Notes under the pieces: model-generated
Told to the model about the DNA's origin: nothing
The model's database searches: none
The model's input: only the letters and a program-made list of their open reading frames with translations
Made by a program: the position numbers and the translations under genes
Assembly (NCBI GenBank): GCA_947359465.1
Contig: OX375875.1
Span: 56,043,583 to 56,107,582, forward strand
DNA from: Metellina segmentata
Lineage: Eukaryota; Arthropoda; Arachnida; Araneae; Tetragnathidae
Direction of reading: 5' to 3'
DNA length: 64,000 nucleotides
In this document: positions 33,531-45,668 of the stretch, piece after piece
How the letters are laid out: the number at the start of each line of letters is the position of its first letter
Numbering within the stretch: position 1 is the stretch's first letter

Positions 33531-33987
33531 CGAGCCGCGGTAGCTCAGTCAGTAGAGCGTCGGGCTCGCATCAGAAGGGTTGTGAGTTTTGTCCTCGTTG
33601 GAGCCTACAATTCTGATGATTACGAGATCGGCGCTTCGATCTGGCTAAAGACCGTCGTGTTCACTAATGGTGACTGGGACACGTTAAATAGGTCGTGGTC
33701 ACAATGTCCCCCATGTTCCCATACCAAATCAATACCTCTGAGGGTACCTGATCAGGGGGTTATCGGCCTCTGATTGGGATCTAAATTACGATATGTGTGA
33801 GTGAATGGATGTATGAAAGGGACCTTCCTGTGAAACGGATGTGTCATGTATGTCGAGCAAAGTCGGACTTCCTCCCAATGGGGCTCAATAACATGGAAGG
33901 CGCACCCCCCTCGCCTCTTGCCGTCTTCGACGGGCCTGGCACTCCTCTGGTATGCCAGTGTAGGCATAAGAAAAACAACAACAATAT
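33531..33987 (+). mobile_element. tRNA-derived SINE (family B), full length
   Basis: The head GCCGCGGTAGCTCAGTCAGT then AGAGCGTCGGGCTCGCATC reads like a tRNA 5' half (A box TAGCTCAGTCAGT), and GGTTGTGAGTTT sits at the B-box position. A body of about 380 bp and a CATAAGAAAAACAACAAC tail follow. Near-identical flanks (TTTCTTATA ending at 33530 and 33988-33996) are the target duplication. It cannot fold as a functional tRNA because the acceptor stem has no 3' partner. Confidence 0.85.
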
Positions 33988-33996
33988 TTTCTTATA

Positions 33997-35476
33997 ACTT
34001 TCCCGTGAAATTACTTAATTCTTGATTAAGTCTCATATTCTTTTAGAGGGAATAAGAGTTTATTAGATTTCTATACATTTTTTTTCTGATGTTAACAATT
34101 TTTTTAAAGTCAATCAGGTTTTACTGTACCAATAATGTTTTTCTATTATTTTATTTATTTATCTCGACTTTTGGATTGTTACTAGTAATACGTATTTTTT
34201 TACAACAAATTGATTTGTACCTTTTAGTTTTAAGTACAATAACAGCTATTCTTTTTAATTCCAATCACCTTAGCTTTTGTGAACCTGATATTGTGTTTAT
34301 AATCTTGTTCTCCAGGTTGTATTGATTAACAGTCTGAAAATTACCGTTTATAATCTAAGAAATAATGGAAAAGACTGTTTTTACATAGCATAGCGTACCA
34401 GAACATTGACAGACACAAACAGCTCTATCCCCTCTGCATATCTTAGGAAATCTCGTAAATACCTTTGGTTCAACTAAATTTTTTCAATTTACATGGTACT
34501 GTTTTTCTTATTTAAGTATTGCTTTTGGCCACCGTCATCTCATTCTTATTTTGGATCAAGAAAATTGTCGCATACAATTAAGTTATAAGTCACAATGCAC
34601 ATTCAGTGGTTTCAAAATTTGATTATAATATCGTGATTACTTCCACCCAGCCAATTTCACAAATCTTTCAAAGCAACAAAGTAATGTTTTTCATGGAGTT
34701 AAGACGTCACCGATTTCCGGTGTTCAGATAATTACCACCTATTTCCTGCAGTGTACAAGGTAGTCTCAACTAACTGAATTTATATTCATGAATTATCACT
34801 CCTGAATACTATGCAGAAAGGAATTTTTCTACCATTACAATAACAGGTGAATACTATACAGGTGAATACATTTCCTTCTGTTTTAAAAGGTATTATGTGG
34901 TACGTAACAAATGGATTCCTTTGCATATTTTCAGGTACGATTCCTTTCTGGATGTGTGTCTCTTCCGTTAGTAAAACTTTCTTAGTGTGTGTAATGTGTA
35001 TACGTCCAGTACGTTATGTTGTCTAGCTTGTGTTTGACTCAGAGCAGCCAAATATCGTCCTTGCGCCCAAAAAATCAACCAACCTTCTCATGTGGGGATA
35101 CAGGGTAATGAAACGGAGGTCGAACTTGCAAGAATCGACTTTAACTTACACATGCTCAAGGGAAAGTCACTATGTGTTTTGAAGAAATAGATTTCTTGTA
35201 TAAAAAGAGAAAAGTCCGAGGTATTACACCACAGTACTATTGGTATGCAGGTCAAAGACCAGGGAAAATAACCAACTTTAAGTAATGTAATAGATTTGAA
35301 CTAACTTTAGTAATGTAACAGATGAATAACAGATTTTTAAAGGTTTAGAAATAGTCACACCAAAAGAATGAACATGTGGCATGAAAAAAGATGTACTCCG
35401 ATTGTCACAACCATCAGTGTAACAGCATGGCTAGTTCTGGCCACGTAATACAGCGTTTGAAGGTGTTTGAGAGGAC
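33997..35476. other. AT-rich intergenic sequence
   Basis: No gene or element identified apart from the short-element tail match at about 35025-35085. Confidence 0.55.
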
Positions 35477-35744
35477 ATCCATGAAGATTCAAGATATTTT
35501 TTGAACATTTTTAGCAGAAAAAAACATAAAATGGATCTAATTTCGATCTGGGATAAGAAAATTATTTTCTAAATAAGTTTGTCCATATGAATCCATGAAG
35601 ATTCAAGATATTTTTTAACATTTTTAGCAGAAAAAAACATAAAATGGATCTAATTTCGATCTGGGATAAGAAAATTATTTTCTAAATAAGTTTGTCCATA
35701 TGAATCCATGAAGATTCAAGATATTTTTTGAACATTTTTAGCCA
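35477..35744 (+). repeat. tandem repeat, 113/114-bp unit, 2.4 copies
   Basis: Units start at 35477, 35591 and 35704 with ATCCATGAAGATTCAAGATA. The two full copies differ only by one G in the TTTTTTGAACATTT run, indicating a recent duplication. Confidence 0.95.
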
Positions 35745-36231
35745 CTCATTCCATATAACCATTATTTAACAACTTTGTTTATTGTTTGTATACTTGATGT
35801 TTACTTGTACTTATTATTATTTGCTTTTTGGCATCTATTTATAAGCCAATCTCTGAAGTTCTGAAGTTCTATTTTCTTTCCTAGTTTTAAGGTGCCTTTT
35901 GTAAGCCGTTAATTGTAAAGACCTTTCATTTTTGCATCTATTTTAGGGTTCCGGTATTATGGATGCCCTGTTGTTATTGACGGGAGTTGATCTCCTTCGC
36001 TTTTTAGGTCGTATGACACTCGGCTTTGAACCCGCTTGCCTATTTTTGATCTTCTGTTTTTGGTCCTTGTTGCCTTTTTTCTTTGTAATCTGTTTTAATT
36101 GAAAACTAATGAATGATGGCTTGGATTAAGGGACCGTGGATTCTGGGATCGGGGTGTGCTCTCCTCTTTCTGCTTCCTTCGTGGTAGTGTAAGTCACCTC
36201 CACCTTACTCAAGCAAAGCTCTAAACCTTTT

Positions 36232-36233
<2 letters not shown>

Positions 36234-36308
<75 letters not shown>
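36234..36308. repeat. (TA)n microsatellite, 75 bp
   Basis: Uninterrupted TA dinucleotide run just beyond the 3' side of the Helitron helicase relic. Confidence 0.99.
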
Positions 36309-36309
<1 letters not shown>

Positions 36310-36433
36310 CTTTTATGTGCTAAGAACTAGTAATAAACTTCCATAATTATAAGGGAACGGAAAATAAGTAGCACAACATATATATTAGATTAATTTTAAG
36401 TAATTTAATTCATATAAAATAAAAGTAAATTCA

Positions 36434-37635
36434 TTAAACCTCCTTGTAAACTACATTTTTCGTTCGTCCGTCTGGCGCCATAATTACGAGGCTGTCAGGA
36501 GACCTTACATGTGAACAGGCTACATATAGCTGGCCATGTGAGAAACAGTCGTTTCATAAATCCACACCAGCCACTTTCAACGATTGCCCCTGAGCTTTGT
36601 TTATCGTCATTGCAAAGCATACTTTGACCGGAAATTGCAGTCTTTTGAATTGAAAGTGGTAGTCAGGGGGAATCAAAGGAATGCGGGGTAAGAAAACTGT
36701 TTCTCCCGAACAACATCCTGTGAAGATGGTTGCTTCAGTCACGTTGCTCTGTAAAGAGTTAACCTGCAGCCTGGTGCCATTACAAAGCTTAGAAGGTATC
36801 AGATTTCGTAGTAGTTTTATTGATGCTCCAACTTTCAGACAGAGATTGTGATGTGGAATCCCTGATGGATTTAAAGAGTGGAGGAACTCCACAGGGTAGT
36901 GGACCACGTCCTCTCTCTCCACAACGGAGTCCACAGACTAATATCTCACCATCTCAGTAGGAAGTTTGTCCAATATCGAATCATTAATGCATGCTGCGGA
37001 GACGCTCTTAGGCGTGAGAAAAGCTCTCTCCTTAAGACAATTCGGGTTTTAATGTTGAAATTGCTCAAATCAGGGTAAAGCTTGTCACTGAGAGTCTTAA
37101 AATCTTTAACAACTTGATAGAGGTTTTCTGGAATGTGGACATTGTTGTCTTCTTCCTTTAATCTTCCATCCTATTTTTGTAGAAGTAAGTTTAAAAACTC
37201 TTCAGCCTTCAAATCGTCTTTGTGGTGAACCTTCATATTGATTTTTAAGGATAGGACTTGGACTTTAAGCCACAAGTGGGATGACTTGAGGCAGGCTTTT
37301 ATCTCATCAGCACGTGTGACTCGAGACACGACAGGTAGTGTCTGCCGGAAGTCCCTGGCTAGTAGTACAGTCATCCCATCCATCATATGTTTACTACTCC
37401 GAATGTCCTGGAGAGTTCTATCCAACGCTTCTATTCCTCTTCTGTGAGCCATAGAACCCTCATTGTAAACGATCAACTTGCACTCTTTAAGTACCTGGGC
37501 AGTATCGCTTTGTTTTGAAATGTTACACAAAGGAGTTTCAGAGTATTTCATGTTGAGAGGCAATTTGAGGGCAGAATGTGCTGTCTTCCCACTGTCTAAC
37601 AGAGTCGCAGCGATAACTGATGAAGCTATATAAAT
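36434..37635 (-). pseudogene. Helitron Pif1-like helicase, C-terminal half
   Basis: The frame at 37671-37171 gives IAATLLDSGKTAHSALKLPL, the DE-type segment KLIVYNEGSMAHRRGIEALD, and LLARDFRQTLPVV. After a break, 36934-36554 gives DYHFQFKRLQFPVKVCFAMT followed by INKAQGQSL, and, past an in-frame TGA (probably from CGA), CFSHGQLYVACSHVRSPDSL to the terminal stop. These are the late helicase motifs (III-VI) of Pif1/Helitron proteins. The start is fused by insertion to a TIR element at 37636. Broken by at least one stop and one frameshift. Confidence 0.88.
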
Positions 37636-39391
37636 CATGGAAGTAGGAAAGATAAGAAAGTGCCCCAACAATGTTTTGCTACCGGTTTAACTGAAGCCGA
37701 TATTTCCATGGTTTTAAGACACCAAGATGGCAGCCGCGCATGCGCTGTTAAAAACTTTTTATAAGGCGCATTTTTTTTCATATTAAGATGTATTCAATCA
37801 TTTTGCAATTCCGCTATGCTAAATAAATGAAATTTTACTAATTTTGGCAATATTTTGTTTTTTTAAATGAAATTTAAGTATGATATATAAAAAGAATTTA
37901 CTACCTTTTCCCGTTTGCTTTTAAATTTTGTGATTGAATATGCTAGAATATAATTACAATAAAGAAGCAAAAAACTAACAATGTTAGTTTTTTGTTTATC
38001 ATTGGAATGCAAAATGTTTTAAAACAGCTTTTAAATTGGTAAAAACTCAATGATTAGTAAAATTAGTAGTATCCTACAAATACCATTTCTCAGTAATGTT
38101 TTAATTTAGATTAGCTGATCCCACTCACAGCTTCTGCCCTCTAGTGCCTAATAGTCTAGTTGCTACTATGTATCCCTCATTTTTGTTTTTATAAATTGTA
38201 TCCAAATTGGTTTCTACAAATAGGCATTGAAATTCATTTTATTGATTTCCTGCCTACATTGAAATACACACACTTTTGGCCCAATCATCCATTCTAAATA
38301 CTTATTTTCTTGTGGTATTTTACTTCTTATTATCCACCGCTTTATGATTATACACTGCTTATCCATGCATCTCTACTTTCTGGATCTTTGGAAAACCTGA
38401 AATGAAAATTATTTTAGTTAGATACATACAATGAATTGATAGATGCATTGAAACCTATGTAAATTGATCCTGTATAATGATAAACCTGTCTAACCATATT
38501 TTTTACAAGTCCCATCTGTATTACAGGTTTTACTGTTTATCTTAGACTATTAAAACAAAAATTTATAAACATAAACTAATTCAATCTAAAAAACTACTAA
38601 ATCAAACTTCTTTACAATTACTTACTTTGATAATAAAAATAAACATGCTTGATAAATTGAGGACTGATTATTAAATATATTAATGTCTGTTTACACAAAT
38701 CCACCCAAAAAAGGGTATTTTTTCTTATGAATACTTTCTAAAATTGTAATACATGCAAATACAGTAAAACCTAGGACTGCAAGCATAAATTGTATGAGCT
38801 CAAAATATTAACCATTGGCTCAAGAGATGCGTGTTTTCAAAAACTTCATACAGTTACAATGTTTTAAGTATTTGCTTGGCTTCTAAAACGCTCATTAACG
38901 AGTTGCTCACAGTGCAAGGATTCAATAGCATTCAAGCAGTTACTTAGTTGATCAACGCAAAAGATCTTAACTAACAAAAACAATTGCGTTTTAGAAAACC
39001 AAAAATAATGTTTATAATTCGAATTTTATAACTTAGCTAAAGCTGTTTCATTCTAAATCATGTAACATGAGGTAGTATTTTCAACCATGTACTAAAAATA
39101 CCGCTACTGTTTATTTGACTGTAATACTTTTCATTAAATAAAAGTTAAACTTTCCTAAAAAGCAGTTTCTAACTCTTATTAAAACCGGTAGGTTAAAAAA
39201 TCAAAATCATACACTTCTGTTAATTAATAAATAAAATTAATAATTTCTTTGGAAGTTCAAAAATGATATAACCCCGTTGATTAACATGCACGAGCACAAT
39301 GTTTTAAAAGCACCAAGATGGCGACACGGTTATGGTTTTGGCTTCAACAGTTCAAAGTAAAGGCACTTACATTATCTTTCCTACTTCCATG
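37636..39391. mobile_element. 1756-bp non-autonomous TIR element, 8-bp TSD
   Basis: TIRs start CATGGAAGTAGGAAAGATAA (both ends, inverted), continuing similar for about 30 bp. Target duplication ATATAAAT at 37628-37635 and 39392-39399 interrupts the Helitron helicase exactly between IAIYI and ASSVIAA codons. The 8-bp size and the nTnnnnAn pattern suit hAT; P-type elements also give 8 bp. CACCAAGATGGC lies near both ends in direct orientation. The interior is AT-rich with no transposase. Confidence 0.93.
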
Positions 39392-39399
39392 ATATAAAT

Positions 39400-40093
39400 A
39401 GCTATTTTCTGGTCTTTCCTTACACTGGCAAGCAACAGATTAATTAAGAACATTTTGCCTGTTCCGCTTGGAGTGTCAAGAAAGAAAAACCGTTCAGAAT
39501 CTTAAACAACGCTATTAATGATCGCATGGTAGACTTGACTTTGTTCGGTGTTGAGTTTACTTACGTTTTGAGCAACAAATTCAGAAAGTTGGACTACGCA
39601 ATAAGACATTTCTCTCAGGTATTCTCGATTGACACTAACTTCATTTTGATAATTAGACGGTGAAGGAAGGTCAAGCTGCTGAAGCGTTTGGTTAGACATT
39701 GAAAGTACTACGTTTTCTAATAGCACTAAGCATTTCTTGTAAATAATGTCTATACAGTGTTCAATGCTAACCTCTCGAAACTCATTCTCCATCTGCCTTT
39801 TTATATCTTCAGAAAGACCGTCTCTGTGATTATCCCAAAGTTTTACAGGATATGACAGTTGACAAAACACCAACATGACAGAACATATTTCCCGGAGCCT
39901 GTACGGTGAGTCAGAAAATGACAGCTTCTACCAGAGTGTGGTCCCAGTGAATGTCATCCTCCAAACCACCCCAACGCTTAGCAGAAAGACTGATAAGTAG
40001 GATGAACCACACCTGACACTGTCTTAAGGTAATTAAAGCAAGCGGGCCCTCGAACTTAGTGAAGTAGGAGTCGCAAATAATAACATTCAGCAT
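39400..40093 (-). pseudogene. Helitron helicase, N-terminal part with Walker A
   Basis: Reading from 39876: FCQLSYPVKLWDNHRDGLSE, then LPSPSNYQNEVSVNRE, LREMSYC, LNTEQSQVYHAIINSV. Beyond a stop and a frame change, FLDTPSGTGKMFLINLLLAS carries a Walker A-like GTGK (the usual GGTGKT altered to SGTGKM). The frame continues to the insertion at 39399 and resumes at 37635. Upstream, 40093-39911 includes a SAKRWGGLEDDIHWDHTL-like piece. Broken. Confidence 0.85.
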
Positions 40094-40698
40094 TATTCGG
40101 ATGTACAGTGTACACTAGACCAAGCACTTGATCTTGTTTGACCCCTTCTTGTCCAGGAACAGCCTTTCCCTGCTTCCTCCGGTTAAACTTATTGTTGTTA
40201 CAAACATAGTACGCTGAAACTTCACTGTAGAGAAGCCCTCTTGCAAAAGCATCTACTTTGCAAAGTTCGAAAAATGCTAAGAGAGTGGTTTTGGGAGGGT
40301 TCTGTACTTTACCTGCGGCATTCTCAGATGTAAACTAAACTCGTTGACCGTTCTCGAGATGGACAGAGAGCTGCATTACGGGTGGATATCTTTCATGAAT
40401 GGGGAAACATTAAATTCTCCAAGCAGCTTCAGAACTACTAATATAGCGTCCTGTCTCATACTTGGTAACTTCATCCTTTTCGTTCTCTAATCCAAACGCT
40501 GACTGATCACTACCCGTATTAACATATTTGCAGATATACTTAATGACCACAGAATTGCACAATTCCACGTTAAAGTGGGTCATGAAGGTTCGAGAGAAGA
40601 CAGGGTTGTACGGCCACTTATAATCAAGGTCTACTCCTTTTATATTGACTGTAAAACCACCATCAGAAGGAGATAGTCTGATGTATTGGGGATTGCCG

Positions 40699-41170
40699 TC
40701 ACCTGCAGCCTGAGTATCCTTGGTCAGTGGACGTGGGTATCTTGCTACTTAAGCCGCCGATCATACATGGTGAATTTCTGTTCCTATTTCCACACGGCTC
40801 ATGAATCATCGTAGACTTAACAATTTCATGAAGGACGGGATTAAGTTCTATGTCGGGAATCTCAGCGCTTATGGTACTGTCGATTTGGGCAGGCATGATT
40901 TGGTCTTGAAGCCATAGCAAAATGTGGGCGTTAGGCATACCACGTTTCTGCCCCTCCACAGTGTACATGTGACACCTACTTAGTCCGAAAATAGAACCTT
41001 TTTTCAAGGGATGGATAATTCTTTTACTTTCATATGAAACACCTGAGCAATAATGTCTTGTCTGTCTTGGGGCTTTTATCCGACATTTAATGCCTCTTGT
41101 ATTTCGGTCCACCTAGGATTACATGTGAATGTGATGAACAGATCAGGACGACCATACTGACGTACATATG
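40699..41170 (-). pseudogene. Helitron Rep (HUH) domain fragment
   Basis: Includes YGRPDLFITFTCNPRW (about 41100-41165) and, in the frame at 41112-40699, EGQKRGMPNAHILLWLQDQI, then MIHEPCGNRNRNSPCM. The segment corresponds to the conserved QKRGLPHAHILLWL around the HUH metal-binding motif, where the first histidine is asparagine here (NAH). The Rep nuclease would therefore be dead even without the frame breaks. The tyrosine-bearing downstream motif was not identified. Confidence 0.85.
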
Positions 41171-42310
41171 TCATAGTGTACTGAGTCCGCTCATGCATGT
41201 AACGGGGTCTTCCAGTAAAACTGGAAGGTAACACAAAAACACCTTTCCGAGATCAGAGACTTGACCATCTCCCTTGCACATGGCGTCTCGCAGGTGTAAG
41301 TAGTTTACCGTTCGTAATTTATTTTGGTTGTGTTTGATGAAATTCAGTCTTTCCGTTTCTATCTTGGCGTACATGTCAACCAAAAACTTATTAAGAAGAC
41401 TGCGATAGAGTAAGATGTAGTTTTCTTGACCTTCTCTTTCCATGATTCTGTAAGAATAGAAGTCTGAAGTAGAAACTGTTTTCTTAACAGGGGCTTTGGA
41501 ATTTGGATCAAGCTGGGGTATGTTAATGGAGTATCCATCTTCTTCACGGCAGAACATACGAGGGTACTGAAGAGCGTCATACTCACTTTGAGTTTCACTG
41601 ATCTGCACTAACTTAGTATCTCTGCTATGAGGAACGATATACCGCTTTTCAAACTCCTGCCCCACTATTACCAAAGCCACCTCACTCGATATAGGCGCGT
41701 TATATCGGTCTCTAGGATCACCTGAAGGTTTTCTATCAGCTTGAATCACAACTTTAAATTCTCTTGACCTTCTGGGACATTCTCCATTGTTTTTTCTAAA
41801 ATCTCGTATGAATTTATTATGTTCATGCAGAACTTTTTGAAGCTGTCCAACTAGCCCGGGCTTCACAACAGGGAAGATATTGGATCGAATTTCCGCCTCT
41901 TTTTCATCATTGCCAACAAAATATAGTTGTAAAAATGAGGGATTTTGTTCTGATGAGGGTAGCAAACTTCCTATCCTGTGGAAAACTTGCGCATGAACTT
42001 TAAATCTGGCATAAAATTTCCCTCACGTACCTCCTTAGCTCCAAAAGACGTCATTTGAAAACCTTCATTATACTTCCTAATGTTTGTCAAAAAATGCTGA
42101 GAAATGGGATGCTCATTAGTAAGGAGACTGTGGAGAAGTTCATGAAACTGTTCAATCGGAGGAAGATGTACCTTGCCGTTCCTACAACGCAGACCGGGGC
42201 TTTCTTCTTTCCACGTTTTTGCGTGATTCCACTTGCATTCGACTTTCTGTCCAATAGCAACAACCTTGTCATTACTGTAGTCTGCATTGCAGTCGTACTT
42301 GAATCCTGAT
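41171..42310 (-). pseudogene. Helitron N-terminal conserved domain
   Basis: The longest open piece (41965-41171, 264 codons) starts LLPSSEQNPSFLQLYFVGND, preceded in another frame by FKVHAQVFHRIGS. It continues with LVGQLQKVLHEHNKFIRDFR, then DPRDRYNAPISSEVALVIVG and REGQENYILLYRSLLNKFLVDMY-type sequence of the Helitron-like N domain. At 42040-42300 the preceding zinc and GKVHLPPIEQFHELLHSLL region and NIRKYNEGFQMTSFGAK can be read. Frameshifted near 42.0 kb. Confidence 0.88.
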
Positions 42311-42399
42311 AAAGATTTTATTTTTCACGAGACCAATCGTTCATTTTCATTGTATCTCCTAACAGCTTCTTGATTGACTTCGGGATGTTTGTTTGTGTA

Positions 42400-42870
42400 C
42401 GGATGTCTGGATACGGAAGCTCTGTTTACATCGGGTAAGGTAATTTTAGTTAACGTCGTACTAGAGCAACACAACGGGCTATTGACGACGGTTCGGGATC
42501 AGTCCCTTAAGGGAAAGATTCGAGGACAACACCTCGTAATTTTGAACCACAGTCAGATGACGAAGCAACACCTGAGCTCTGTTTACATCGGGATTTTCTT
42601 CGTTGTATCTTCTAACTGCTTCTCCATTTACGTTGGGATTTTCCTCTTTGTATTTCTTAACTGCTACTCTATTTACATTGGGATTTTCCTCGTTGCGTTT
42701 CTTAACTGCTGCTCTATGTACATTTGATTTTCATCATTGTATTTGTTAACTTCTGCTCTATTCACATAGGGATTTGCCTCGTTGTATCTTTTAACTGCTG
42801 CTCTATTCACATCGAGATTTGCCTTGTATCTTTTAACTGCTGCTCTGTTAACATCGGGATTTTTTTTAGT
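42400..42870 (-). repeat. 45-bp coding tandem repeat of Helitron protein
   Basis: Repeats read on the minus strand as 15-residue units of the type NPDVNRAAVKRYNEA, with several near-complete units between 42590 and 42870 and degenerate ones before the SINE. One unit is shortened by 3 bp. Equivalent short basic repeats open many Helitron proteins. Confidence 0.85.
42436..42574 (-). mobile_element. SINE family A fragment inserted in Helitron
   Basis: Inverted copy of the 3' part of the SINE at 9106-9439 (GTACTAGAGCAACACAACGG, AGGACAACACC, AATTTTGAACCAC blocks). It is flanked by an exact 18-bp direct repeat, AGCTCTGTTTACATCGGG (42418-42435 and 42575-42592), the target duplication. 5'-truncated. 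Confidence 0.9.
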
Positions 42871-43989
42871 ATATTTTTCACATACTCATTATTTTTTTCT
42901 TTTTATTCTATCGATAAATCTAGTGCGACGCTTTTTTCCTATTTTTACCTCATTGGATGGAGTAATTTTGGAACTGTGGTTCGAGACAGAAGGATAATTC
43001 AAATCATCATCAGGTACAACAGAAAGATACTGTTTTTTAGAAAGAGTAATGTAAGGTACATCAGTTACAGGAAATTCGTTACCGGTTTCGTCATTGACAG
43101 AATGCTGGACGACAATTCTTGCAGGGGCTGGTTACATCTAGTAGTGTATGGATAGGGCGAGTGACCGCAGGTTGTTGTTGAGGAGTAAAAACATATTGAG
43201 GTATGAGAGGTTCAAAATGCGATGACATCATGGAACCAGAACACGTAAAATGTAGTATGGGCCTTGTCGGAACAGGCTACCACATCATCAATATCAATTA
43301 GCTCTCCTATACATAAGAAAAAGAAAATGGAGGAAGTAAGAATCGGTAAGAAAAGTGTCCAGCTCAGCGACAAAATGTAATAGCAAATAGCAAAACAGTT
43401 ATAAAACCTGAGACTACTGCACTGTACCGATACTTAATTGAAAATAAAATATAAATTCCTCAACTGGGGAAAAATATTAAACATACCAATGAAATCAAAG
43501 AAAACAATTAAAAAAGCAATGCGATCAAAGGACAATTTAAAATAAAAAAACGATGAAATCAAAAAACAGTTTAAAATTAAAAGAACCAATGAAATCAAAT
43601 ACAAAATTGAAAAGAACCCATGAAATCAATGAAAAAAAAAGAATCAATGAAATCAAAAGACAGTTTAACGAATAGAAAAAGAACTTTTTTGTAAATTGAA
43701 AATGAAAATTTGCAGTTTCCGCTTACCGAGCTTGCCACAAAAACCTAATATCCGTAAATACCGATGGGTTGCCTTAACCCGCCACAACTCGCTACTAAAA
43801 GTGCGCCAAATTTTAAAAAAAAGTTGGTCGAAATATGCAAGCACCGCCAAGAAATTTCCCATGTCTTGAGATATTTTGCAGGAAATAAATAAATCATTAA
43901 AACCTAACTCCTAAACAATATTTATGCAATAGGAAATATACCTAAACACATAAATACAAACTGAAATAAAATTAGAATCCTTGAAAAAA

Positions 43990-44505
43990 TGTAGAATGCG
44001 GAAAAAAAATTTTCTGTTCAAACGTGTTGAATTTTGACTTTTAGAATATAGTATTCTGAAATAGAACAATGCAACAAAAGACTTTTTAACAATAGAAACG
44101 TAAATATTTATAAACCTTTGATTCATGAAGAAATAATATTTAAAACATTTAATTTTGCATAGCTTACATTTTGTATAATACTGGGAAATGCTAAAATATG
44201 TTAACTCAAATATGCAAACATAAAGTTCTAAATCAAATTAAAAAATTAAGTATAAAATTGGAAAAAAAAATTACTGTTCAAACGTTTAATTTCGACTCCA
44301 TGATTATAGTATTCTGAATTAAAACAATTCAACAAGACATTTTTGACAGTATATAGACGTAAATATTTATAAATATTTGATTGATGAAGAAATAATATAT
44401 TGAAAACATTTAATTTTACAAAACTTACATTTTGTGTGATATTTGGAAAAGCTGAAATATGTCCACTCAAATACGCAAACATGGAATTCTAAATGAAAAA
44501 AAAAA
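43990..44505 (+). repeat. tandem duplication, period about 258 bp
   Basis: Copies at about 43998-44250 and 44258-44505. They share TTCTGTTCAAACGT / TACTGTTCAAACGT, ATAGTATTCTGAA, CGTAAATATTTATAAA, GAAGAAATAATAT and ACTCAAATA.GCAAACAT. AT-rich; possibly non-coding Helitron sequence upstream of the Rep relic. Confidence 0.85.
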
Positions 44506-45012
44506 AAATTAAACATTTATTCTGGAGTTGCCAGATACCAAGTAGCAAAATTACGCTTTAATGATCAATAAGTTCGTCGTTTGGGTTTTTCGTGTTCCAT
44601 TATAAAATTTAAATAAACGTAAAATTAAATGGTCTATAAATATTCTTTCTTCACCAATAAAATATTTATAAATTATTTACATCATAGGAAGTAATAAAAA
44701 GCTCAAACATAAATTTTAAAATTTAATTTGTTTAAAAAAATTGTTTTTTTTTATCAACACTGGTAAAGTTATCTGAGCTGCGTATAGCAATTGTTTTATA
44801 CTCAATGTTATTTCTATTACGATTTCGAATTGATTTTGTCTAAGTTCCTAGGTCAATTTTAGGCATCTTAGGAATCGAAATTTTCAAAATCCTTTCTTAG
44901 TGCACCCCTTTGGTATAAGAGGAATCACACTGCAAAATTTCAGCTTTCTAGAACTTGTAGTTCTTGAGATACAGTGATGAGAGAGTGAGTGGTATTTGAA
45001 TTTTATATAAAA

Positions 45013-45666
45013 CTAGGGGGCCCGCCCCATGCTCGCTAACGCTCGCCAACCCCTGGAGGATTGCTTCGCAGTCCTCATTGGTTCGCTGCGCGAACCTATG
45101 CTCGTTTCGCTCGCCTCAATGAAGACATGTGTCCTAGCTGAAGAGATTTTTTACAAAATATAATGTTTAAAAAAAAACGTTTTTGAAATCTAAATTTGCT
45201 GTATTACAGAAAATATATACAGTACCTCTGAAATCAGAATTCAAATGAAAACTTCGAGTAAATTTTAACTCGAAATGTGAGCTTTGCTTTGGAAATTTAA
45301 AACCCAGCATGTTGTTTGTGTGTACATTTCCCCAGCATTCGAAAGACCGACACTTTTTCATTCAGTTTGTTGCCGAAAGTTGTAGTGCAAGCGTCTTGTT
45401 GAACTATAATTATTTGCCCTGAAAAGGACCGTTTTTTAAATGGCCCTTGAAATATCCTCTTCTTTTTTTGATTTATATTAAAAACTGACTGCAAAAGCCT
45501 AACTAAAATTCTTTTTTTTTCAATAAAATTTCATCCGATAACGCTATAAATTCAATTGATGCAAGAAACTTTGTGGTAGACAAACAATCGTACAGTGTTG
45601 CCAAAACGCGATAGCAAATAACGTCTTTTTTGCGTGCCACGTAAGAGAATTATATATATATATAGA
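45013..45666 (-). mobile_element. complete non-autonomous Helitron, 654 bp
   Basis: On the minus strand it starts A|TCTATATATATATA and ends GGGCGGGCCCCCTAG|T, with a GC-rich hairpin just before the terminal CTAG. This satisfies the Helitron rules: 5' TC, 3' CTRR, insertion between A and T, no target duplication. The 3' 110 bp contains GCGAGCGAAACGAGC-like alternating sequence. About 480 bp of the 5' part is shared with 3762-4441. No coding capacity. Confidence 0.92.
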
Positions 45667-45668
45667 TC

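Larger units (their letters stand above)
36434..43165 (-). mobile_element. decayed autonomous Helitron
   Basis: The minus strand carries, in order from high to low coordinates: an N-terminal 15-residue repeat region, the Helitron N-domain, the Rep region and a Pif1-like helicase ending at a TAA (36434-36436). It is split by a 1756-bp TIR element (37636-39391) and a SINE (42436-42574). Neither the 5' A|TC end nor the 3' CTRR hairpin could be placed with confidence, so the limits given are those of the coding relic. Confidence 0.88.

Noticed and set aside
33531..33605. Functional tRNA gene
   Set aside because: Only the 5' half and a B-box-like block are tRNA-like; no acceptor-stem partner. The 457-bp unit with target duplication is a SINE.
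36234..36308. TA repeat as the 3' or 5' terminus of the autonomous Helitron
   Set aside because: No CTRR with hairpin and no A|TC plus conserved terminal block next to it, unlike the true ends at 4441 and 45666.
42374..43155. Plus-strand frames of 117 and 143 codons rich in F/I/C
   Set aside because: They are the antisense of the 45-bp Helitron coding repeats; the minus strand reads the expected basic repeat.
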